Shown here: positions 55,816-64,000 of the stretch, one piece after another
How the letters are laid out: the number at the start of each line of letters is the position of its first letter
Position numbering within the stretch: position 1 is the first letter of the stretch
Assembly (NCBI RefSeq): GCF_037042905.1
Contig: NC_087259.1
Span: 20,604,501 to 20,668,500, forward strand
Length of the DNA: 64,000 nt
Direction of reading: 5' to 3'
Origin: Lytechinus pictus
Lineage: Eukaryota; Echinodermata; Echinoidea; Temnopleuroida; Toxopneustidae
Position numbers and translations under genes: made by a program
The notes under the pieces: generated by a model
What the model saw: only the letters and a program-made list of their open reading frames with translations
Database searches by the model: none
Told to the model about the DNA's origin: nothing

Positions 55816-58581
55816 ATGGCTAGTACACCCCTGTATACCCTTCTCTGTTTGTGGATTAACTGTGTGCTATTCTTTTTATCTGGAGGATTGTCCATGAAGT
55901 GTGATATGTCAGGAAGAAATGGATCTCTAAACTGGAGCTCAATGTCTACAAGTAGGTGCCAACTGACCTATACCAGCTGTGGTGTCAAAGCTAACTGTAA
56001 AAATCTTAGCCTTCATTCCGTTCCTAAAGGTCTTCCACACAACACAATAGTGCTTGATCTATCTAGAAACATAATTGAAACCCTACACAACAAATCTTTT
56101 ACTTATCTTCCAGACATCATCAAACTTGACCTGTCCTTAAATCGCATCACTTTGATAGGAGATGGTACCTTTAAGCCTCTGGGTAATCTCACAGAATTAG
56201 ACCTGTGGTATAATAACATAAAGTTTCTACCAGCAGGTTTGCTTCATTCAAATAAACTTCTCTCGGTTTTCGACATTTCTTTAAACCAATTAAGATCATT
56301 CCCTAAAGATGCTCTTCCATGGACTAACCATATGAAATCACTTGATCTGTATAGTAATCGTGAAATATCTTCCATATCGCCTCTAGACTTTGCACCTCTT
56401 CAGAATTGCTCACTCATAAAACTTCAAATGAGTCTTTGTGGCTTAAAAAATCTTCCAACAAATTCCTTTGCAGCTTTTAAGAGAATTCAACATTTAAGAC
56501 TTGATGGCAATCTCATGGATAGGCAGGAAATTCACATGTCTTCCTTTTCAGGAATCAATGAAATAAATGAACTAAGCTTATCATCCTGCAAAATAAATAG
56601 TATAATTCCACTAAACCGATCTTTTCATCATCTTCATGATTCTCCAAAAATACATCTGATAAGTCTCATTTGGAATAAACTGAATTCCTTCCCAGATTTT
56701 GTGTTTTGGGGATTAAATGAAACAAATATCCTCAGACTGGACAATAATCAGATTTCTTCTTTATCTAACTATACATTTTGTGGACTAGACCAGTTGATTG
56801 AATTAGATTTATCATGTAATGAATTAATATATTTACCACACGGCATGTTCTTCTGTAATAAACTGTTACAAGAATTGAGACTTACATGTAATCACAATAA
56901 GATAGTAAGCTGGTCTGGAAGTACAGTTTCTAATCTATGCTCTTTGAATCACTTATACCTATCTGATAACAGAATACAAAATATTGATAAGGGTACCCAA
57001 ACACTTCCCTCATTGGAATATCTAGATCTTTCTTTCAACGCCTTTCATAATGTACATATATATCCTAAATTTCTACAATGTTATACAAATCTCAAAAGGC
57101 TAGACATGTCTTACAATGAATTGCAGTGGATTTCTCCTCATGCCTTCTCAAGTCTAACCAACCTAGAAGAGCTCTACCTTAACAACGAATTTTTTTATTT
57201 AAAAGAGTTTCCAAATGCTTTCCAAAACATCAGAAATCTTCATATATTGGATTTATCATCTGCAATAAGTTACATATATCCATGCAATGTCTCTCAGTTT
57301 ACAAATTTAACATCTCTTATGAGACTGGTTTTACGTAAAAACAACTTACAGAGCAGACATTTATTTAATAATTTCACTTCTCGATCCCTGTTTACAGGTC
57401 TTGAAACTTTGTTGACACTGGACTTGAGAGAGAATGACCTAGCTATGTTAGCACCAGAAACCTTCAACCCCCTTAAAAAACTTGAAATATTGCTCCTTTC
57501 TCAGTCATCTATTAAAGTGTTGTTTTCTGGTGTTTTTGAAAGTTTGACTTCTCTTAAAACACTGGATCTCAGTGATAATCATATCTCATCACTTTCTGGC
57601 AACATATTTCCAATACAATCTCAGCTTAGTATTTTGATCATGAGCAATAACAACATTCGTAATATTTCTACAACACTATTCAATATAAACCCACATTTGC
57701 AAAGTCTTAACATTCAACAAAACAAAATAACTACAATAAAAGGAGGGAGAATATCTCTGAAAAATTTTACAATAGATGCATCAGGAAACCCTTTTGACTG
57801 CACATGTGACTTGCGCTGGTTTGTGAGATGGCTACGCTCCACCAACGTTGAAGTCATCCATCCAAATGATACAAATTGCTCACGATATTCCATTGAAGAC
57901 ATGGTAGAATCACCAATCCTGTCATTCAATCCAGACAAATACTGTGGCATCAACATCCTTCTTATCACAAGTGTGTCTTTGACAGCTATTTTGGTTGTAG
58001 CACTTTCCTTGTTGGCATACTGGAAACGATGGTGGTTCAACTATAAGGCATTCCTTCTTAGACTTGCCATCTGCGGCTACAAGGAAATGGTCCAGGACAT
58101 TGAAGACCACGACTATGAGTACCAGCTCAATCTAATGTTCCAAGAGGAAGACCAGGAATGGGTGGATTACATCATGAAGCCAGTTCTTCAGGAAAGGTTT
58201 CCTCATCTTGAGAGAGTGGTCTTTGGTGACAACGACCTCCACCTCGGAATGTTTTACATAAACGCTCTCCATTATGCCGTTGAGAACAGCTTCAAGACTG
58301 TTCTCTTGCTAAGCAACAATTCTGTACGTGAAGCCTGGTTCATTACCAAGGTACGTATAGCCCTAGAGGAACTCAATGACAGCAGACTGGACAAGGTCAT
58401 ATTGTTTTTCCTTGAGGATATTGATGATGACGATCTCCCATACCTGGTTAGGTTGTTCCTGAGTAAGAACAAACCTTACATGCTGTGGACGGATGATGAG
58501 GATGGTCAAGAACTATTCTGGGCACAGTTTGAGAAGAGCATGAGGTACAATAAGGAACTCAATAGTGTTATCCCTGTTTAA
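55816..58581 (+). CDS. Toll-like receptor 2 (single exon, echinoid type; paralogue of the gene at 46856)
   Basis: This is an intact 921-codon frame starting at the ATG homologous to 46856. The layout is a signal peptide (about residues 1-27), about twenty leucine-rich repeats, a cysteine cap (about 657-709), a membrane helix (about 711-737, LTAILVVALSLLAYW) and a TIR domain (about 765-912). The TIR differs from the paralogue at only about five residues (for example YEYQLN for YEFQLN, DYIMKP for DDVMKP, SFKTVL for SFKMVL), while the repeats differ much more and include small insertions (for example around LMDRQEIHMSSFSG and in the mid-ectodomain YPKFLQCYTNLKRLD). The BB loop again reads NDLHLG. 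It is presumably a functional receptor with its own ligand preference. Confidence 0.96.
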   Translation: MASTPLYTLLCLWINCVLFFLSGGLSMKCDMSGRNGSLNWSSMSTSRCQLTYTSCGVKANCKNLSLHSVPKGLPHNTIVLDLSRNIIETLHNKSFTYLPDIIKLDLSLNRITLIGDGTFKPLGNLTELDLWYNNIKFLPAGLLHSNKLLSVFDISLNQLRSFPKDALPWTNHMKSLDLYSNREISSISPLDFAPLQNCSLIKLQMSLCGLKNLPTNSFAAFKRIQHLRLDGNLMDRQEIHMSSFSGINEINELSLSSCKINSIIPLNRSFHHLHDSPKIHLISLIWNKLNSFPDFVFWGLNETNILRLDNNQISSLSNYTFCGLDQLIELDLSCNELIYLPHGMFFCNKLLQELRLTCNHNKIVSWSGSTVSNLCSLNHLYLSDNRIQNIDKGTQTLPSLEYLDLSFNAFHNVHIYPKFLQCYTNLKRLDMSYNELQWISPHAFSSLTNLEELYLNNEFFYLKEFPNAFQNIRNLHILDLSSAISYIYPCNVSQFTNLTSLMRLVLRKNNLQSRHLFNNFTSRSLFTGLETLLTLDLRENDLAMLAPETFNPLKKLEILLLSQSSIKVLFSGVFESLTSLKTLDLSDNHISSLSGNIFPIQSQLSILIMSNNNIRNISTTLFNINPHLQSLNIQQNKITTIKGGRISLKNFTIDASGNPFDCTCDLRWFVRWLRSTNVEVIHPNDTNCSRYSIEDMVESPILSFNPDKYCGINILLITSVSLTAILVVALSLLAYWKRWWFNYKAFLLRLAICGYKEMVQDIEDHDYEYQLNLMFQEEDQEWVDYIMKPVLQERFPHLERVVFGDNDLHLGMFYINALHYAVENSFKTVLLLSNNSVREAWFITKVRIALEELNDSRLDKVILFFLEDIDDDDLPYLVRLFLSKNKPYMLWTDDEDGQELFWAQFEKSMRYNKELNSVIPV

Positions 58582-59801
58582 TTCTATGGCCTGTTTTCTC
58601 CAAAATGTTGACCTCCTTATTCCCTGATGTTGCTAAATCACTGGTGTTACCACATATGGGTCAAATGTAACACAATTCTAACATATTAGTACAAGGTATG
58701 TTAAAAAAGTATTAGGACTTACGTCGCCCCGAAAAAAAGTAATTCCTGTTCAAAGACAGCAACTTAACTATTTATCCTAGAGGAAATTTTATAGGGCTAT
58801 TTACTTTCATTATTCTTTTAATGAAATGTATGACCCTTAACCTTGCAACCCCAAATCAAAATCAGATCACTTTCGGCACCATTTGCATACATGTTCATGA
58901 GACAAGTTTGAATCTGATACATCCATCGTTCTTTAGATATCACATCTTCACGCATACAGTGATGTTTATGACATCGCCCTTTTGCCAATTAACCTAAAAT
59001 TTTATGTTGATCCATTAAACCACATGCAGTGGGGGGGGGGGGGGGGGGGTGGCCGCACTGACACAACTTTGATTTCCACTCAGCCCTGATCGAAGCGTAT
59101 CTAAAGTCAACTGGGTCATTATTGGGGACCCATTTAGAGGTTGAAAGAGCCACAAATTGTGCCAAAACATCTGGTCTTAAAAAGCTAAGAAAACTCCTTC
59201 TACCAATGCATTGAAATGTGACTGCGATAAATGAAAAGTGTATTTCACTTGAAGGGGATAAATTATAATGGAAAACTATGAATTTTGTTGTTTCAGCCTA
59301 AACCATATTTTGTTACTTATTATCAGGTAATCCTGGTTGTGGATATCAAGCAGTAAATGATGGCTGAAAATAGATGATTCACTTTGAAGAGTTGTATATA
59401 ATTGTTCTTTTGCACAAGTTCAATAATTAACAATTGTACTCATTTGCTGTGCAAGACTACAGGAAATGCAAAATATGCAAAGAGTACTAAGGAGTAGTTC
59501 AAATTGTAAATATGCAAGCAGCAGTGTTATTTATTTACTGCAGATAATGTATTATTGTATTGATATTTATCATCATTGTATGTTACTATTATAAGTAGAT
59601 TTAATCCACTGGCTAACCCAATTGGGTCTCGGGCCTGGTTCTCATTTTATGTACATGATTTTTAATAAAGACAAGATATAACACCAATTTACTGTACCAG
59701 TATGAATGTTATCAATATCTATGAAGAGTTAAGTTAACACCATGGCCCCGTTGCAGAAAAGTTACTTTTATGGTACCATGGTTACGATGCTCAACAGCCA
59801 A

Positions 59802-61083
59802 TATCTACTTTAAATGTTGAATTATGTAAAGTATCTACTTGGTTCAAATGCAACAAATTGTCCTTAAATATAAACAAAACACATTTTATGCACTTTAAGC
59901 ATTACAATATACATGCTGTTAACAATACAATAACGATAAATATTGATAACGTATCTCTACAGCAAAAACAACATTCAAAGTTTCTAGGGGTAAATATTGA
60001 TGAAAATTTATCCTGGATTAATCATTTAAGCCAAGTCACAACTTCCGTGTCCAAAGGGGTTGGAATAATTTCCAAATTAGAATACATATTACCTGGAAAA
60101 ACTCTCTTTTTACTTTATAATGTTTTGGTGCTTCCTCACATATCATATTGTAATATAGTTTGGGGATAATTGTGGTAAAACAAAACTTCATCCGATTTTC
60201 TTATTACAAAAAAGAGCAGTCCGTTTTTGCACAGGATCACAATATCTTGCTAGATCTAATCCTTTATTTTTTAAATTAAAAACATTAAAAATTTCAGATA
60301 TAAATACATTTCATGCTGCTATATTCATGTTCAAATACAAAAAGGGATTACTTCCCCCTTCCTTTCAAAATATGTTCACCCTAAACAACACCATCCATTC
60401 TTATCCAACACGAAACTCCACAAACTTTCATTTAACAAATCCAAAACTAATAATAACACACAAATCAATTAGACATTACGGTGCGGATTTGTGGAATAAT
60501 TTATCACATGACATTAAGCTATGCACATCACTTTATTCATTCAAAGCTGTTCTGAAAAAAAAAAAGCTTTCAAGCTATAATTTCTAAAATCTTTCTGTGT
60601 ACCCAAACAACTGATAATCCCATCCCCCCTTGCACATGCACACTCGCACACCTGCACTTGCACTTTCACTTTTATCAACGTTATTAATCTTCTCTCAATC
60701 AAATTTCTCTTCCCTATCCACTTTTGATATATTCCTATTATTTTGTGCAATAAAAGATAAGTCTCTTTTATTGCACTATACAGTCTGGTTTTCTATCCCC
60801 TTTCCTTTCGAGGCCTCCATCACTTTCAAGCTCCAAGCTTAAGATGGAGGTCTCCCACATTTCTATATATATATATGTTCAGTAATTAAAGAAAATGTAT
60901 ATATAGATATAATTTTCACAGTACAGTTGATATTTTATAATGATTTATGTGCATTATTCATTATGTTTAAAAAAATATTTGCCTATTATGTAATATTGAA
61001 GAAAAAAAATATTATACTTGTATATTCTTTGTTTTTGTTTTGAAATGTGGAAATAAAATAAATCAAATCAAATCAAATCAAAT
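59802..61083 (+). mobile_element. 5'-truncated CR1/L2-type LINE with (AATCA)n tail
   Basis: The open part encodes the C-terminal part of a non-LTR reverse transcriptase: STWFKCNKLSLNINKTHFM, then KFLGVNIDENLSWINH and LPHISYCNIVWG. After a one-base frame break near 60166 it continues with FLLQKRAVRF, FMFKYKKGLLPP and YGADLWNNLSHDIK, ending at a stop at 60587. About 470 bases of 3' UTR follow, then the repeat AATCAAATCAAATCAAATCA near 61060-61083, the kind of short tandem tail seen in CR1/L2-type elements. The 5' end falls exactly where the TLR segmental duplication stops. Confidence 0.85.
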
Positions 61084-61099
61084 AATGAAAAAATTATGA

Positions 61100-61320
61100 T
61101 TTTAGGTAATAACATAAAGAAAACGGAAAGTGGAGATGTGACATCATCAGCCCACCTAATGAATATTCATGACGACTGTTTTCACAAAATATTGTTAAAC
61201 TTTCATACCTTTATTATTTGTTATCCGATTTTGATGAAATTTTCGGCATTTTGCTCAGTGAATTCTACTCTATGTATTAAGAAAAGATATAAATATTTTC
61301 AGCCCGGGCCATCCCTTTAA
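61100..61320. mobile_element. MITE fragment related to family G
   Basis: Contains ATCCGATTTTGATGAAATTTTCGG and ends GGGCCATCCCTTTAAA, similar in layout to the right half of the family G elements (ATCCGATTTCGATGAAATTTTCAG ... GGACTTGAACTTTAAA). The left half also carries the GACATCATCAGCCCACCTAA block. Boundaries are approximate. Confidence 0.45.
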
Positions 61321-62055
61321 AGTATTGATTACTGTGGCAATCTTACTTGAAGACTCAACCTCCTAAAGGGTTTTGCCGGGATGTGGCGGGTGCAATATAA
61401 CATCAGTGTCCTTTCTGATAAACAGAATGCAGTTTTCCCACTGCATTCACACCTTCACTGAATACAGATGTGAGGCACGCTGACACAAAACACTACAGCA
61501 TCAGATTTTTGTTAGATGGGACTCAAACCCCACACGATCAGATCATACGTTCTTATCCGAAAAGGGCTACATTGCTTCCTGGCTATGCTGTCTCATTTGC
61601 AAATAGAGCTCGGATATCACTACGAACAGGAGAGTGATTCATCTGCATTTGTCATTTGACAAGTCAGATTTAATAACTTTTCATTGTATCTTTTGGCTAA
61701 GAAGCACATGTATCCAACTGTTACTATGGTAACTATCAGACAAACAGTCTTCGTCAGACAACCCATTTCACAATCCTTTCAGAAAACACTCCCAAGGTTG
61801 ATGAATTTTCAACCTTTTTCTTGGATTATTTTCATGATCTTCCTTTCGCTTCTTGTAGTTTTTCTTTTTGCCTAAAAAAATGCATTTTGTGTAAAATTTT
61901 GTATTTTCTCCATTCTTCCCCAAGTCTTAAAAAATTTTCTTCCTGTATATTGGAAAAATTGAGAATTTTTCTCACACCTCATCCCGAACTTCCTAAACTT
62001 TGTGAATTCTAGCCAGAAAAAAATATTTAGATGAGGAACAAAAATAAAATCTTAC

Positions 62056-62218
62056 CTGATTGTAAACGTTGAGAAGCGTGAGATGGTCACCGCCAGGAGT
62101 GAAGAAGTTGACCCTTGCGTTGTCGGCGTGGACTATCTTATCTTTGGGTCGGTAGAAGATAGCATTATTGACAGACAGCATGGCAGTAATGCTGAGGATC
62201 TCCTCTGAACACTTATAC
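62056..62218 (-). CDS. DHX16: DHX16/Prp2-type helicase, internal exon (HA2 domain)
   Basis: A 163-base exon on the - strand after a TCGCAG acceptor; its first base completes a codon and it ends in phase 0 at CAG/GTAAGA. The translation reads [20 protein letters not shown], then [20 protein letters not shown] and [14 protein letters not shown]. This is the end of the HA2 region of Prp2/Prp22/Prp16 helicases, matching DHX16 ([32 protein letters not shown]). The helicase core and N-terminus lie to the right of the window. Confidence 0.95.
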
Positions 62219-62292
62219 CTGCGATGATAGATGATGATAAACAATGATTAAAAATTGGCTGAAAAATATTATATAACCAATATTACACTATT

Positions 62293-62698
62293 GTTGAGAG
62301 CGTTGTTGGCTCAGTCGGTAACGTGTATGCCCATCAAACCGAAGATCGTGGGTTCGAGTCCACCCCAGGCAGATGCCTGAAGCCAGTGCATTGTGTGTAA
62401 ACGTGTCTCTCATATGTTTCATAGATGCAGGCTATGTTGCAATGGAAAACACTCCGTCCCTCGGATAGGACGTTAACTGGAGGCCCCGTGTTAGAGGAGA
62501 GTCACCACCTTTGCACGTTAAGAACCCACTGCACTATTCGTATAAGAGTAAGGGGAAACACCGGTGTAGTGGTCCACCTGCACTCCCCTCAATCAGTTAT
62601 ATCAGGAGAGACCTGCAGGTCATAGTGATTCAGTTCGCTTTTCGCCTCCCAGGCACAGGTGATGCCAAACAAGTAATAATAATAATAAAAAATAACCA
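62293..62698 (+). mobile_element. tRNA-derived SINE with (AAT)n tail
   Basis: The head has an A-box-like TTGGCTCAGTCGGTAACGTG and a perfect B box GGGTTCGAGTCC at tRNA spacing. The body includes GGACGTTAACTGGAGGCCCC and AAGAACCCACTGCACT, a block I recall from SINEs of many marine invertebrates, and the element ends in AATAATAATAATAA. It lies in the DHX16 intron upstream of the 62056-62218 exon. Confidence 0.8.
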
Positions 62699-63022
62699 TT
62701 CATTTACTTTAGCTAACATGACAATTTGCTAATGACCGGTACTTCTTTCAACCGGTGATGAGGATAGTTTGTCAAGCAACAAGGATTCACACCACTCTCT
62801 TGTGAAACATGTAATTCACATTATTCGTCAGGCAATAGAATATAAACTTACACTTGCTACCTTTGAAACGGTCCAAACGCCCTTGGCTATGACTCAGACA
62901 TGTAAGGATTATTCAAAGGTACCTCAAGAATATTAACTCTTACAAATGTGTAATAGTTACCATTGGGGAAGGGCATGGGACAAACAATCACTTCACGGTC
63001 CAGTCTTACAACTGGTTAATCT

Positions 63023-63175
63023 GGGTCCCATTTCATACAGACTTATTATAATAACAAAAAAATAAACAGTTTCTATAACAAATTTACTATCAGCCAATCA
63101 GATTGAAGGATTTCAGTAGCTTTTAACTTTTCTTGCAAATTTGTTATTATAACAGGTGTTATGACATGCGCCCCT
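63023..63175. mobile_element. MITE, family B
   Basis: Begins GGGTCCCATTTCATACAGAC and ends TTGTTATTATAACAGGTGTT; the middle CAGCCAATCAGATTGAAGGA matches the other copies in inverse. Immediately after it, 63178-63215 contains CAACTATGGAAAGCCAGCAA, a fragment of family A. Confidence 0.6.
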
Positions 63176-63404
63176 GATGAATCACAACTATGGAAAGCCA
63201 GCAACGTCAAGATCTAGAATCTAATCATCTGTTCGAAATCTTTGTTGATATAATACAATCACGACCATGCAAAATGGTTTTCATGAATGTTAACTTAATA
63301 TTGGCCTACCCAAGTGTTAATGATGAAGCAGCAGCTCGGGGATATATTAGTAGTGTTTATATTAGCAGTATATCCGCTGGCATAAATCCAAAATTGTTGT
63401 TGTT

Positions 63405-63985
63405 TTTGTTATCACCATCATTCTCAACATCATCTTCATCACCACCATCATCATCACCATTATCATCATCATCATCATCATTATCACCATCATCGCCATC
63501 ATTATCATCATTATCACCATCATCATTATAATCATAATCATCATCATCATCATCATCACCATCATCATCACCATCATCATTATAATCATCATCATCATCA
63601 TCATAATCATCATTATCACCATCATCGCCATCATTATCATCATTATCACCATCATCATTATAATCATCATCATCATCATCACCACCATCATCATCACCAT
63701 CATCATTATAATCATCATCATCATCATAATCATCATTATCACCATCATCGCCATCATTATCATCATTATCACCATCATCATTATAATCATCATCATCATC
63801 ATCATCATCACCATCATCATTATAATCATCATCATCATCATCATAATCATCATTATCACCATCATCGCCATCATCATTATAATCATCATCATCATCATCA
63901 TCACCACCATCACCACCATCATCACCATCATCATCATCATCATCATCATCACCATCACCACCACCATCATCATTGCCATTGTCAG
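63405..63985. repeat. (ATC)n microsatellite with longer internal period
   Basis: About 580 bases of CAT/CAC/TAT trinucleotides near the window end, with a superimposed unit of roughly 110-130 bases marked by CCATCATCGCCATCATTATC. Poly-Met/Ile and poly-Ser open frames are by-products. Confidence 0.95.
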
Positions 63986-64000
63986 GTAAATAAGCATGGT

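Larger units (their letters stand above)
54555..59801. repeat. Segmental duplication, copy 2 (contains TLR gene 2)
   Basis: Aligns with 45850-50960. Flanks differ by small indels, for example a G-run of about 19 at 59031-59049 against 9 in copy 1. It stops abruptly in the left half of a family C MITE, where a LINE end begins. Confidence 0.85.
42297..62055 (-). other. 19.8 kb DHX16 intron containing two TLR genes
   Basis: The intron runs from the GTAAGA donor below 62056 to the TGCAG acceptor above 42296. It contains both TLR genes on the + strand and many repeats, listed separately. Stretches with nothing recognisable include 43000-43480, 43906-44630 and 52850-54020. Confidence 0.8.

Noticed and set aside
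63362-63997. A 211-codon Met/Ile-rich frame on the - strand at the window end
   Set aside because: Entirely within the ATC microsatellite.

Overview
The window looks like echinoderm DNA, most likely from a sea urchin. It is AT-rich, holds long introns and many short inverted-repeat transposons, and carries two single-exon Toll-like receptors of the large echinoid type. All gene names rest on recognising the translated protein; nothing was searched.

There are three gene regions. (1) From about 2.9 to 18.6 kb on the + strand lies the 3' part of a NOS1AP (CAPON) homologue: a probable linker exon, a glutamine-rich coiled-coil exon and a long last exon ending at 18635. The phosphotyrosine-binding domain would lie left of the window. 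(2) From 39.5 to 62.2 kb on the - strand are the last four coding exons of a DHX16/Prp2-type DEAH-box splicing helicase. The four exons join in phase and encode the end of the HA2 region, the OB-fold region and the C-terminus. (3) Inside one 19.8 kb intron of that helicase, on the opposite strand, are two intact TLR genes (46.86-49.58 kb and 55.82-58.58 kb). They sit in a segmental duplication of about 5 kb whose copies are about 9 kb apart.

The rest is mostly repeats. The NOS1AP introns carry a pogo-like element, nested MITEs, a SINE, and a 1.15 kb element with five internal repeats containing perfect DR1 nuclear-receptor half-site pairs. From 24.95 to 31.05 kb is a tandem array of eight units, each with two divergent tRNA-like sequences around a hairpin. 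From 31 to 39 kb is a dense field of MITEs and LINE remnants. The TLR intron also holds LINE fragments, a retroposed sequence with a 13 bp target duplication, long GAT/ATC microsatellites and several MITEs.

The main points for a second look are the TLR pair nested in the helicase intron, repeated partial copies of the helicase's penultimate exon beside the functional one, the paired tRNA-like array, and the contrast between near-identical TIR domains and more divergent ectodomains in the two TLRs.
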